Source: Variovorax paradoxus
GTDB taxonomy: Bacteria > Pseudomonadota > Gammaproteobacteria > Burkholderiales > Burkholderiaceae_C
Assembly: GCF_009755665.1 (NCBI RefSeq)
Contig: NZ_CP046622.1
Location: 4,154,001-4,218,000, forward strand
Length of the DNA stretch: 64,000 nt
Direction of reading: 5' to 3'
Position 1 is the first letter of the stretch, and each line of letters starts with the position of its first letter. A program made the position numbers and the translations under genes. Positions 17,013 to 25,421 of this stretch are shown piece by piece. The notes below the pieces were generated by a model. That model saw only the letters and a list, made by a program, of their open reading frames with translations, did no database searches and was not told the origin of the DNA.

Positions 17013-18285
17013 GCGCGGCCGGGCTCGGCGCGTGCTTCAGCGTGAAGAGCCCCACATCGACCCGCCCCGACAGAAAGCCCGCCTCGCAGTAGCAGAGGTA
17101 GTACTCCCACAGCCGCTTGAACGAGGCGTCGTAGCCCAGCGGCTCGATGGACGGCCATGCTGCAAGAAAGCGGTGCCGCCATTCGGCGAGCGTGGCCGCG
17201 TAGCTGGCGCCGAACGATTCGGCGCACTCCAGCGCGAGGCCCGCGCGGGCAGCCTCGGCCTCGAGCGCGCGCACCGTCGGCAGCATGCCGCCCGGAAATA
17301 TGAAGCGCTGGATGAAGTCGGGGCTGCGGCGGTACTGTTCGAAGTGCTGGTCCGCAATGGTGATGACCTGCACCACCGCCGTGCCGCCCGGCGCCAGCCT
17401 CTCCCGCAGTGTGTCGAAGTACACCGGCCAGTAGCGCTCGCCCACCGCCTCGAGCATTTCGATGGACACGATGCGGTCGTAGCGGCCCTGCACGTCGCGG
17501 TAGTCCTGCAGGCGCAGGTCGATCTGCGTTGACAGCCCTTCTTCCTGCACGCGCTGCTGCGCATGCGCGAGCTGTTCGGCGGACAGCGTGAGCCCCGTGA
17601 CCTGCGCACCGTGCCGCTGCGCCAGCGCGAGTGCGAGCGCGCCCCAGCCGCATCCGATCTCGAGCACCGAGTCATGGGGCGCCGGTGCAAGCAGTGCAGC
17701 AATGCGGTCGATCTTGGCCGCCTGCGCCTGCTCGAGCGATTCGTCGCCCGTGGCGTACAGCGCGCTCGAATAGATCAAATCGGCATCGAGCCACTGGGCA
17801 TAGAAGGCGTTGCCCATGTCGTAGTGAAAGGAGATGTTCTGCCGGCTACCGCGGCGCGTGTTGGCGCGCATGCGGTGCACGGCGCGGCCGAACCATTTCG
17901 CGGGCAGCGAGGCTTCGAAGACGCGGCCCCAGCCGGCTTCGTTGCGAATGCCGAATTCGAGCAGTCCCGTCAGGTCATGGCTCGACCAGTCGCCATCGCG
18001 ATAAGACTCGGCAAGGCCGATGTCACCGCGCAGCAGCATGCGCGCGAGCGGCCGCCAGCGGTGCAGCCTGATGGCGGCATGCGGGCCTTCCGCCGCGCCG
18101 CGGCCTTCCAAGCGCTCGCCGTCGGGCAGTTCCACGGCAATGCTGCCGCAATGCACGCTGCGCAGCAGACGCGCCAGCAGCCGCCGCAGCGGCTGACGAA
18201 TCCAGGACGTTGGAGCAAGCCCCGCGGGTGAACCGAGCACTGCGGCCTCGAGGCCGCTGGACGTGGAAGAAGTTGAATTGCTCAT
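16984..18285 (-). CDS. Cyclopropane-fatty-acyl-phospholipid synthase family methyltransferase
   Basis: A 433-residue SAM-dependent methyltransferase of the Cfa family, which transfers a methylene or methyl to double bonds of membrane phospholipid acyl chains. HYDMGNAFY, YSSALY, the SAM-binding LEIGCGWGALAL and the downstream IEMLEAVGERYW are all diagnostic. It is the last gene of a leftward operon: its start overlaps the DUF1365 stop as ATGA, and the FAD oxidase gene overlaps DUF1365 in turn. The trio lies beside rpoE-chrR, a pairing known in several proteobacteria where the set responds to singlet oxygen. Product may be a methylated and not a cyclopropane lipid. Confidence 0.9.
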   Translation of the reverse strand: MSNSTSSTSSGLEAAVLGSPAGLAPTSWIRQPLRRLLARLLRSVHCGSIAVELPDGERLEGRGAAEGPHAAIRLHRWRPLARMLLRGDIGLAESYRDGDWSSHDLTGLLEFGIRNEAGWGRVFEASLPAKWFGRAVHRMRANTRRGSRQNISFHYDMGNAFYAQWLDADLIYSSALYATGDESLEQAQAAKIDRIAALLAPAPHDSVLEIGCGWGALALALAQRHGAQVTGLTLSAEQLAHAQQRVQEEGLSTQIDLRLQDYRDVQGRYDRIVSIEMLEAVGERYWPVYFDTLRERLAPGGTAVVQVITIADQHFEQYRRSPDFIQRFIFPGGMLPTVRALEAEAARAGLALECAESFGASYAATLAEWRHRFLAAWPSIEPLGYDASFKRLWEYYLCYCEAGFLSGRVDVGLFTLKHAPSPAAPIPIARRTA

Positions 18286-19076
18286 GAGTCCTTGGTTCCA
18301 GCGATGGTGACCGGCTTCGCGGGCGCGGGTGGGCAAGAGCGGAAGCGCGCGCCCTTCACCCACAGCCGCAGGGCCTCCCAGTGAATGGCGGCGATGACCT
18401 TGAAGGTCAGCAGCGGGTGGGAGAAAAAGGCCAGCGCAAGCGACGCATCGCCCAGCGGGCGCCGCCGGGCATCGAAGCTAGCGGTGAGCACTGCGCCTTC
18501 CGCGTCGCACGCGGTAATGCCGATGCGTAGCCCCTCGCGCTCTGCATCAGGCGGCTCCACGCGAAAGTCGTAGCGCATGTCCAGATCGAGAAACGGCGAC
18601 ACATGAAAGTGCTTGGCGCACTGCTGCGCGATGCGCTCCCCGTGGCGCTCGGCCTCGTTCACCGCAATCAGGTAGCTGTGGCGCTGGCCGAATGTGTTGC
18701 TCACTTCGTAGAGCACCGCCTGCAGGCCGCCATCCGGGTGGCCGCAAAAGTACACGCTGAGCGGATTGAATGCGTAGCCCAGGATGCGCGGCATGCTGAG
18801 CAGGTGGATGGCGCCGCCCGTGCGCAGGCCCGCGGCATCGAGCTGGCGCTCCACATAGGCACGCAGCGCCATGCCGTCGCCCGCGCCGTAGTCGCTTTCG
18901 TGCAGGCTGAACAGGTTGAAGCGGTTGAATGAAAAGAGCCGCAGCCTGCGCGAAAGCGCCGGCAGTTCGTCGACATCGACCAGCAGCGAGAACACGCGGT
19001 AGCCCAGCCGGTGGCGCGCCGGGCGCAGCCGCTGGTGCGTTGCGCGGCCAAGATAAAGGGCGGAGCCTTGCTTCAA
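18282..19076 (-). CDS. DUF1365 family protein
   Basis: A 264-residue DUF1365 protein. The family almost always lies between an FAD amine-oxidase-like gene and a Cfa-type methyltransferase, exactly as here. Conserved segments include ALYLGRATHQRLRPARHRL near the N-terminus, PRILGYAFNPLSVYFC and AKHFHVSPF. The start is assigned to TTG at 19076 because it overlaps the preceding stop as TTGA and begins just before the conserved region; the only upstream ATG (19139) lies deep inside the preceding gene. The biochemical function is unknown; a role in modified fatty acid formation is inferred from context. Confidence 0.85.
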   Translation of the reverse strand: MKQGSALYLGRATHQRLRPARHRLGYRVFSLLVDVDELPALSRRLRLFSFNRFNLFSLHESDYGAGDGMALRAYVERQLDAAGLRTGGAIHLLSMPRILGYAFNPLSVYFCGHPDGGLQAVLYEVSNTFGQRHSYLIAVNEAERHGERIAQQCAKHFHVSPFLDLDMRYDFRVEPPDAEREGLRIGITACDAEGAVLTASFDARRRPLGDASLALAFFSHPLLTFKVIAAIHWEALRLWVKGARFRSCPPAPAKPVTIAGTKDS

Positions 19077-20449
19077 GCAGCCTCCGCCGCAGCGGCCGGG
19101 CGCAGCTTGATGCGGCCCGATTCGTTGGGCACGTTCCATGGGCGGCGCACGCCGCCCAGCGCCTCGGCCACGGCCAGGCCGGCCTGCAACCCGTCTTCAT
19201 GGAAACCCGATCCGAAGTAGGCCCCACAGAACCAGGTGCGGCGCTGCCCCTGCAGCGACCACAGCTCGTCCTGCGCACGCATGGCGGCCGAGTTGAAAAC
19301 CGGATGCTCGTACACCTCGCTGCCGATCAGGTGCTCGCGCGCCGGCTCGTGCACGGGGTTGAGCGTGAGAAATAGCGGCGTGCTTTCCGGAATGCCCTGC
19401 AGCCTGTTCATCCAGTAGGTCACGCACAAGGCGCCGCAGCGGCTGCGGTCGGCCATGTAGTTCCAGCTCGACCACACCGCGCGGCGCGTGGGCATGAGGC
19501 TGGGGTCGCTGTGCAGCACGGCGCGGTTGCGGCTGTAGCCGAAGGCGCCGAGCAGCCGCATTTCTGCGCTGCTTGCGTCCGGCAGCAGGCGCAGCGCCTG
19601 GTCGGCGTGGGTGGCCAGCACCACGTGGTCGAACCGCCTTGGCGGCCCGGCGCCTTCGGTGCGCACAAGAACGGCGTCGGCCTCGCGCCGCACCTGAACG
19701 GCGGCAGTGTCCAGCCGCAGCCGATCGCCCATGCCGTGGGTAAGCCGCTGCACATAGCGCACGCTGCCGCCCGCCACGGTGCGCCACAGCGGCCGTCCGC
19801 CGAGCCTGAGCAGATGGTGGTTCTCGCAAAAGCGCACGAAGGCCTCTGTGGGGTAGTCGCCGATCCGCGCGGCGGGGGTCGACCAGATGGCGGCCGCCAT
19901 CGGGTACAGGTGGTCTTCCCTGAAGGCCTGGCCGTAGCCGCGCGCGTCGAGGTAGCAATCGAGAGGCAGCAGGCCGTAGTGCGCCGCATCGCCCGGCGCC
20001 TGCCGGTAAAACCGCACCAGGTCGTACAGCATCGACCAAAAGCGCGGCCTCGGTAGGTTGGCGCGCTGCGCGAACAGGCCGCCCAGGCCGCTGCCCGAAT
20101 ATTCCAGCGCACCGTTGTCCAGGCTCACGGCAAACGACATTTCCGCAGGCTGCGTTGCCACGCCCAGGTGCGCGAACAATGCCGTGAGGTTCGGGTAGGC
20201 CGATTCGTTGTAGACGATGAAGCCGGTGTCCACAGGGGTGACCCCCGCCACGCTCGCGACCTGCACGGTGTTGCTGTGGCCGCCGGGCCGGCTGTCGGCC
20301 TCGTACAGCGTGACCCGGTGCCGCTGAGACAGCAGCCAGGCGGCCGAAAGCCCTGAAATGCCGCTGCCGATCACTGCAATATCGAGCGCCGGCCCGCCAG
20401 GAGCCTCGATGAGCGACGCTGGCGTGTCGGGGGCTGCTGCAATCGTCAT
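19073..20449 (-). CDS. FAD-dependent amine-oxidase-like oxidoreductase
   Basis: A 458-residue flavoprotein. The N-terminal dinucleotide-binding fold is clear (AVIGSGISGLSAAW, then E in YEADSRPGGHSNT), with the amine oxidase/desaturase family layout afterwards and a C-terminal FAD contact near FCGAYFGSGFHEDGL. It opens a three-gene leftward operon with DUF1365 and Cfa synthase and is divergent from rpoE. Its relatives in singlet-oxygen regulons have been linked to desaturation of methylated fatty acids; that role is inferred here. A weak ECF-like promoter (AAATCC at 20501-20506, TACAAG at 20477-20482, on the minus strand) may drive it. Confidence 0.87.
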   Translation of the reverse strand: MTIAAAPDTPASLIEAPGGPALDIAVIGSGISGLSAAWLLSQRHRVTLYEADSRPGGHSNTVQVASVAGVTPVDTGFIVYNESAYPNLTALFAHLGVATQPAEMSFAVSLDNGALEYSGSGLGGLFAQRANLPRPRFWSMLYDLVRFYRQAPGDAAHYGLLPLDCYLDARGYGQAFREDHLYPMAAAIWSTPAARIGDYPTEAFVRFCENHHLLRLGGRPLWRTVAGGSVRYVQRLTHGMGDRLRLDTAAVQVRREADAVLVRTEGAGPPRRFDHVVLATHADQALRLLPDASSAEMRLLGAFGYSRNRAVLHSDPSLMPTRRAVWSSWNYMADRSRCGALCVTYWMNRLQGIPESTPLFLTLNPVHEPAREHLIGSEVYEHPVFNSAAMRAQDELWSLQGQRRTWFCGAYFGSGFHEDGLQAGLAVAEALGGVRRPWNVPNESGRIKLRPAAAAEAA

Positions 20450-20529
20450 GGGGGCTCCGAAAGGAAGATGTGGCAACTTGTACGCAGCCACGGCGGATTT
20501 GGATTTGCCGCCATTACAGCGAACCGCTG

Positions 20530-20559
20530 TGATCTAATGCCGCCGGCGGTGCGTAAGAG
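20530..20559 (+). promoter_or_regulatory. ECF (RpoE-type) promoter of rpoE-chrR
   Basis: TGATCT (20530-20535) and TAAGAG (20554-20559) are separated by exactly 18 bases. This agrees closely with the TGATCC-N18-TAAGA type promoter used by RpoE of the ChrR-controlled (ECF11) group. Transcription would begin near 20566, leaving a leader of about 97 bases and excluding the upstream ATG at 20564 as the rpoE start. It implies autoregulation. Confidence 0.65.
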
Positions 20560-20662
20560 CAGCATGAACACCGTCCGACAAACCACGGCACCGGTCTCCT
20601 CGCGCGTTCGACCGCGAGCACCTTGGCTGTCGATCGTGACACTGCATCAAGGCCGGGACGCG

Positions 20663-21223
20663 ATGCCGACAAGCGAAGAACTCAACAACCTGGCCCAGGC
20701 CGTGGCACGCAACGGCGACCGGCAGGCCTTCGCCGCGCTGTTCAAGCATTTCGCGCCGCGCGTAAAGTCTTACCTGATACGGCTCGGCACCTCCGAAGGG
20801 CTGGCCGAGGAACTGGCGCAGGAAGCGATGGTGAGCGTCTGGCGCAAGGCGCCGAGCTTCGACCCCGGCCTTGCCAATGTTTCCACCTGGATCTTCACCA
20901 TTGCGCGCAACCTGCGGGTGGACCATTTCAGGCGCATTGGCAATCGCACGGCCGATGCGGAGGAGCTCGACGGCGACGACATGCCCGACACGCTTCCCCA
21001 GCCGGACGAACTTTTGCTGACGCGGCAGCGCGAAGCCGGCGTGCGCGAGGCCATGGCGCAGTTGCCGCACGAACAGGCGCAGGTGCTGCGCCTGTCTTTC
21101 TACGAGGAGCAACCGCACTCGCAGATTGCAAAGGCGCTGGGCCTTCCGCTCGGCACCGTCAAGTCGCGCGTGCGCCTGGCCGTTCGCCATTTGCGGCGGC
21201 TGCTCGATGGACTCGAACCATGA
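20663..21223 (+). CDS. rpoE: ECF sigma factor, RpoE/ECF11 type
   Basis: A 186-residue extracytoplasmic-function sigma factor. Region 2 spans about residues 20-90 (TSEGLAEELAQEAMVSVWRK and STWIFTIARNLRVDHFRR) and region 4 about 125-180 (HSQIAKALGLPLGTVKSR). The ChrR-type anti-sigma gene overlaps its stop as ATGA, which assigns it to the ChrR-controlled ECF group that reacts to singlet oxygen and organic peroxides. The start at 20663 is chosen over 20564 because the promoter match places the transcript start after the latter. Likely targets are its own operon and the two flanking lipid-modification operons. Confidence 0.9.
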   Translation: MPTSEELNNLAQAVARNGDRQAFAALFKHFAPRVKSYLIRLGTSEGLAEELAQEAMVSVWRKAPSFDPGLANVSTWIFTIARNLRVDHFRRIGNRTADAEELDGDDMPDTLPQPDELLLTRQREAGVREAMAQLPHEQAQVLRLSFYEEQPHSQIAKALGLPLGTVKSRVRLAVRHLRRLLDGLEP

Positions 21224-21882
21224 CGACGATTCAACATCACCCAGACGACGAGTTGCTGCTGGCCCATGCGGCAGGCAGCCTTGACCGCGGCCATTCGGTG
21301 GTCGTTGCCAGCCATGTCGAAAACTGCGCCCATTGCCGCGAACGCATGCGCGTCTTCGAGGCGGTGGGCGGCGCGCTGCTGGACGAACTGCCGGCCGCAA
21401 CCATGGCACCCGATGCGCTCGCGCGCACGATGGCGGCCATCGACACCCCGCCCGCACCACGCGCCATGCCGGCGCCGGTACCGGCTCCGCACCCCGTGCT
21501 TCCGCCGGGCATGACCTGGCCGCGCTCGCTGGCCGGATGCCCCGCCACGCGCTGGCGCTGGCTGGGGCCGGGCATGCGCTGGAGCCGCGTGACCTTGCCC
21601 GACGATCCGGCGGCCAATGTTTTTCTGCTGCGCATTGGCGCGGGCAAGAACCTGCCGATGCACACGCACAGCGACTCCGAACTCACGCAGGTGCTCTACG
21701 GCACCTTCCACGACGGGCGCGCGCTGTTCGGCCCGGGCGATTTCGACGAGGCGGACGGCAGCTTTCACCACCAGCCAGTGGTGCAGGCGGGCGGTGAATG
21801 CATCTGCCTTGCCTCGGTGCGCGGCCGGGTGCTTTTCAATGGCTTGGTGGCGCGCACACTGGGCGCGCTGGTCGGGATGTAG
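21220..21882 (+). CDS. chrR: ChrR-family zinc anti-sigma factor
   Basis: A 220-residue two-domain anti-sigma factor. The N-terminal zinc domain has H6/H7, H32, C36 and C39 (the HxxxCxxC zinc anti-sigma signature), and the C-terminal cupin-like domain has H148, H150, E154 and H183/H184 as a second metal site, matching the arrangement in characterised ChrR. It should hold RpoE inactive in the cytoplasm until singlet oxygen or peroxide releases it. It is translationally coupled to rpoE (ATGA). A proline-rich linker lies between about residues 70 and 95. Confidence 0.9.
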   Translation: MTTIQHHPDDELLLAHAAGSLDRGHSVVVASHVENCAHCRERMRVFEAVGGALLDELPAATMAPDALARTMAAIDTPPAPRAMPAPVPAPHPVLPPGMTWPRSLAGCPATRWRWLGPGMRWSRVTLPDDPAANVFLLRIGAGKNLPMHTHSDSELTQVLYGTFHDGRALFGPGDFDEADGSFHHQPVVQAGGECICLASVRGRVLFNGLVARTLGALVGM

Positions 21883-21892
21883 CAACCGCGCG

Positions 21893-22303
21893 TCAGCGGC
21901 TCGCAGCCAGCACCACCTTGGCTGCCACGGCCGCTGAAACAGCGGTGACGAAAGTGCCCCAGCACAGGTCCGCGATGGTCACCGTCCATGACCAGTCTTT
22001 CAGCGTGGCCTGGTTGGTCAGGTCGTAGGTCGCGTAGGCCATGAGCCCGAGCAGCGCGCCAAGGCCCAGCGACGTGAGCCAGCGCCCGCTGGCGAGCGCG
22101 GGCGATACGGCAAACACCACCACGCCAGCCAGGTAAATCGCATAGAAAGCGGCGGCCGGAGCCAGCGCAAAACGCTCCAGCATCAAATGGCCGAGCGCCG
22201 GCCGATAGAGCCGGTCGGCCATCACGGTCAGCCAGATTCCATCGAGCACCAGGAAGACCACGGCCGATGCCGCATAGGCGATGGCGAATTGCCGGATGGA
22301 CAT
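21893..22303 (-). CDS. DUF2177 membrane protein
   Basis: A 136-residue integral membrane protein with about four helices, matching DUF2177 (family-typical LDGIWLTVMADRLY near residue 20 and MAYATYDLTNQATLKDW near 90). It is the last of a leftward set after the methyltransferase and DUF1295 genes (66-base gap) and converges on chrR with only 10 bases between. DUF2177 genes recur near RpoE-ChrR and FAD oxidase-DUF1365-Cfa sets, so a membrane-lipid or photo-oxidative role is inferred. The reaction is unknown. Confidence 0.85.
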   Translation of the reverse strand: MSIRQFAIAYAASAVVFLVLDGIWLTVMADRLYRPALGHLMLERFALAPAAAFYAIYLAGVVVFAVSPALASGRWLTSLGLGALLGLMAYATYDLTNQATLKDWSWTVTIADLCWGTFVTAVSAAVAAKVVLAASR

Positions 22304-22369
22304 GAATGTTCCCGTGTTAGTTCGAATGAAGGATCGAGATCGGAAAAGTCGGGCCGAGCCGTGCGGCCC

Positions 22370-23164
22370 TCATGGCGCTTTGCCGCGCGAAGGGCCGGGC
22401 ACGAAGGCATTGGTCCGCGCAATGTAGTCGCGGTAGGCCGGGCGCCGTTCGGCAATATCTTTCTCGAGCAGGCTCACGCCGGACACCTTCAAGAGAAGCA
22501 CCGTCATGAGCACCGGAGACACGGCGGCCCAGGCGCCGCCCCACCCGCCTCCGGCCGCGGCCATGAGCCACAAGCCCCACCAGACGCAGGCCTCTCCAAA
22601 GTAGTTGGGATGGCGCGTGTAGCGCCAGAGGCCGCGGTCCATCACCTGCCCCTTGTTCGCCGCGTTGACCTTGAATCGGGCCATCTGCGCGTCGCCGATG
22701 CTCTCGAACGCAATGCCGAACAGCGCCAGCGCAATGCCTGCTGCATCGAGCATGTTCAGCTCGCGCACTGCCGACATGCCGGCAAGGAAAGGCGCCGAAA
22801 CAACCCACGCCAGCAAGGCCTGCAGGCCGAACACCAGGTAGAGGCTCTTGAACCCGAAGCTCGGCTGATTGCGTTCGCGGATCTGGCGGTAGCGCCGGTC
22901 CTCACCGTGGCCCCAGTTGCGCCAGCTGATGAAAACGCTGAGCCGCAATGCCCACACGGTGGCAATCAGCAGCATGCAAAGCCCTCGCGGCGCCGTTTGC
23001 GGCGGCAGCAGAAAGAAGTACATCGCCGCCGCGGCCAGGATGCAAAGCGACCAGACGCGATCGATCAGGCTGGCGTCGCGCCGTGCCAGGCTGGCGAGCC
23101 AGGTCGCGAATGCCAGGACCGCGGTTGCCGCAAGTCCGCCCAGGGCCACGGTCATGAAACTCAT
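22370..23164 (-). CDS. DUF1295 membrane protein (steroid-reductase/isoprenylcysteine-methyltransferase-like)
   Basis: A 264-residue membrane protein with about six helices. The C-terminal half has GLWRYTRHPNYFGEACVWWG (near 180), the hallmark of DUF1295 and related steroid 5-alpha-reductase/ICMT-type enzymes, which use NADPH or SAM. Its start overlaps the stop of the upstream methyltransferase gene as ATGA, so the two are translationally coupled. The pair is commonly found together, which suggests sequential action on a lipid, for example methylation followed by reduction. Confidence 0.87.
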   Translation of the reverse strand: MSFMTVALGGLAATAVLAFATWLASLARRDASLIDRVWSLCILAAAAMYFFLLPPQTAPRGLCMLLIATVWALRLSVFISWRNWGHGEDRRYRQIRERNQPSFGFKSLYLVFGLQALLAWVVSAPFLAGMSAVRELNMLDAAGIALALFGIAFESIGDAQMARFKVNAANKGQVMDRGLWRYTRHPNYFGEACVWWGLWLMAAAGGGWGGAWAAVSPVLMTVLLLKVSGVSLLEKDIAERRPAYRDYIARTNAFVPGPSRGKAP

Positions 23165-24204
23165 GCGCGCCGCTCGAAAAGATAGTGGCTCACCCACCAC
23201 CGCTGCCCGCTCTCGTAGCCGAAGAGCTCGGCCACCGACATGAAGAAGAGCCGCCAGCGCATCCACCACAGTTCGGCATCGGCGCCGTAGGTTCGTCTGA
23301 AGAGCGGAAACAGCATCATGCGGCGCCCGTCCATGTTGGCGAGCCAGGCTTCGGCGGTGCGATGGTAGTGGGTGCCGTCCCAGCGCCATTGCTGAAGCAC
23401 CCGCAAATCGTCTTGGCAACGCAGCGCCAGGCTGTCGCCCGGCATCATGCCGCCCGAGAAGAAGTGGCGGCTCATCCAGTCGCTCGCGTCGCGTTCCTCG
23501 AAGGCGTAGGGCGCGTCCCGGTGCGCAAACACATGCATGAAGAAGCGGCCCTCGGGCCGTAGCCACCGCGCCACGTTGGCAAAGGCGCGCGGCCAGTTGC
23601 GCAGGTGCTCGAACATCTCGACCGAGAGGATGCGGTCGAACCGGTCGGCCGTGTAAAACTCGTTGAAGTCGCGCGTGACGACGCGAACGTTGTGCAGGCC
23701 GCGGCGCGTGGCCTCCACCTCGATGTATTCGCGCTGCGACTGCGAGTTGGACAGCGCCGTGATGCGGCTCGCGGGGTAGCGCTCGGCCATCCACAGCGTG
23801 AGCGAACCCCAGCCGCAGCCGAGTTCGAGCACGTCCTGCCCGTCGCGCAGCTCCGCGCGCTCGCATGTGGCCTCGAGCGCGGCCGACTCGGCCTGCATCA
23901 AGGTGTTTGCGCCTTCGGGCCAGAAGCAGCTGCTGTACTTGCGGTGATGCCCCAGCACGGCGCCGAAGAAACCGGCCGGCACTTCGTAATGCTGTTCGTT
24001 GGCCTTCTCGGGCAGGGGTGCCAGCGGGGCGGCCCGCATCTCACGCAGAAAGATTTCGGTGAGCTCGGCGGTTTCTTCCGCGGCGCCGCCTTCGAGTTCG
24101 GCCAGCCTGGCCCTCAGCAGGCGCCGGATGCCCATTCGCACGAGGGTGTCGGGCACCAGGCCCCGCTCGACCGAGCGAATGGCGGCTTCAGTGGTTTGCG
24201 GCAT
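23161..24204 (-). CDS. Second Cfa-like SAM-dependent methyltransferase
   Basis: A 347-residue methyltransferase related to cyclopropane fatty acid synthases but distinct from the one at 16984. The SAM-binding motif is LELGCGWGSLTL (about 125-136). The first substrate loop reads NEQHYEVPAGFF and KYSSCFWPEG instead of HYDxGNxFY, as in the separate subfamily paired with DUF1295. It starts a leftward operon (methyltransferase, DUF1295, DUF2177). An ECF-like promoter precedes it at 24249-24278. It is divergent from a LysR gene (110-base gap). Confidence 0.88.
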   Translation of the reverse strand: MPQTTEAAIRSVERGLVPDTLVRMGIRRLLRARLAELEGGAAEETAELTEIFLREMRAAPLAPLPEKANEQHYEVPAGFFGAVLGHHRKYSSCFWPEGANTLMQAESAALEATCERAELRDGQDVLELGCGWGSLTLWMAERYPASRITALSNSQSQREYIEVEATRRGLHNVRVVTRDFNEFYTADRFDRILSVEMFEHLRNWPRAFANVARWLRPEGRFFMHVFAHRDAPYAFEERDASDWMSRHFFSGGMMPGDSLALRCQDDLRVLQQWRWDGTHYHRTAEAWLANMDGRRMMLFPLFRRTYGADAELWWMRWRLFFMSVAELFGYESGQRWWVSHYLFERRA

Positions 24205-24248
24205 GCGCGTGAAATCCTTGTTCGCGGCGCCGGAAGGAGCCGCCTGCC

Positions 24249-24278
24249 GTGATACGCGGGAATCCGCCGGTTGGATCT
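24249..24278 (-). promoter_or_regulatory. Possible RpoE-dependent promoter of methyltransferase operon
   Basis: On the minus strand AGATCC (24273-24278) and TATCAC (24249-24254) are separated by exactly 18 bases. The -35 box differs from TGATCC at one base, but the -10 box is a poor match to TAAGA. The implied leader is about 40 bases. The context beside rpoE-chrR supports it; the sequence match alone is modest. Confidence 0.35.
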
Positions 24279-24314
24279 GCAGCCCTGCGGGGAAACTGAA
24301 ACAATGCAGCCACC

Positions 24315-25367
24315 ATGGACGGCCTCGATCTCATCAAAACATTCCGCGAAGTGGCGTTCCGGCGCAGCTTCTCCCGTGCAGCCATTTCGCTGGGCATGTC
24401 GAAAGCTACCGTCAGCCGCTATGTGGCCGAGCTCGAGGAGCGCAGCGGCGTTCGGCTGCTCAACCGCTCCACCCGTTCGCTGAGCCTGACGGATGCGGGG
24501 CAGGTGCTGCTCGACCGCAGCGCCGAGCTGGTGGCCATGGCCGAGAACACGCTGAACGACCTGCAGGCCCACGGCTCGCACCCGCGCGGGCGCCTGCGCA
24601 TGAGCGCGCCGCACGGGCTGATTGCAGGCTGGCTGTCCGACGTGATTGCCGAATTCATCAAGCTCTATCCCGAGGTGTATGTGAGCCTGGTGTTCACCAA
24701 CAGCGAGATCGACCTGATCGAGGAAGGCATCGACATTCACCTGACGGGCGGGCGCATCGACGACATGAACCTGATCGTGCGCCGGCTGGTGCCGTTCGAC
24801 ATGGTGGTGTGCGCAAGCCCCACCTATTGGGCGCAGCGCGGCATTCCCAAGGTGCCCGAAGACCTTGCCCGCCACGACGTGCTGAGCTATTCGGCAAAGC
24901 CCACGACCCACCTGCCCTTCGAGACCAAGGGCAAGCCGGTCGAGGTGCAGGTGCACAGCCGCATGGAAGCCAACGACGCCGTTGCGCTCATCGAGCTGGC
25001 GCTGCGCGGCGCGGGCGTGGCCTATGTGCCCGAGCCGCTGGCGCAGTCGCACCTGGAGCGCGGCGCGCTGGTGCCGGTGCTGCGCGAGCACATGCCGAAG
25101 GACCATTGGCTTTACGCGGCCTATTCGCAGCGCCGGCACAACAGCGCCGCCATGCGCGCGATGCTCGACTTTCTCGAGCAGTCGATGGGGCCGGCCGGCG
25201 AGCCGCCGGTGCTGCCGCCCATTCCGCCGCTGACGGCGGTGGTGCCGACCGCGTGCAGCCTTTCCGCACCGCGCAAGGCCGCACGCGCGCCCGCGCCTGC
25301 GTCCACGGCCCGGAAGGACAAGTCGCCGGCCGAAGAAGAATTGCTGAACCCCTTCTTCGGTCGCTGA
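24315..25367 (+). CDS. LysR-type transcriptional regulator
   Basis: A 350-residue LysR regulator with the usual N-terminal helix-turn-helix (about 15-60, SFSRAAISLGMSKATVSRYV) and a CrgA/PA3565-type effector domain. The C-terminal tail beyond about residue 300 is long and rich in proline and alanine, unusual for the family and probably disordered. It is divergent from the methyltransferase operon and could regulate it, or act elsewhere. Confidence 0.87.
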   Translation: MDGLDLIKTFREVAFRRSFSRAAISLGMSKATVSRYVAELEERSGVRLLNRSTRSLSLTDAGQVLLDRSAELVAMAENTLNDLQAHGSHPRGRLRMSAPHGLIAGWLSDVIAEFIKLYPEVYVSLVFTNSEIDLIEEGIDIHLTGGRIDDMNLIVRRLVPFDMVVCASPTYWAQRGIPKVPEDLARHDVLSYSAKPTTHLPFETKGKPVEVQVHSRMEANDAVALIELALRGAGVAYVPEPLAQSHLERGALVPVLREHMPKDHWLYAAYSQRRHNSAAMRAMLDFLEQSMGPAGEPPVLPPIPPLTAVVPTACSLSAPRKAARAPAPASTARKDKSPAEEELLNPFFGR

Positions 25368-25421
25368 AGCGTGCGCGGTCGTGTTGCAATCGCATGTTTT
25401 CAACGTGCAGGCAGCCGACGC

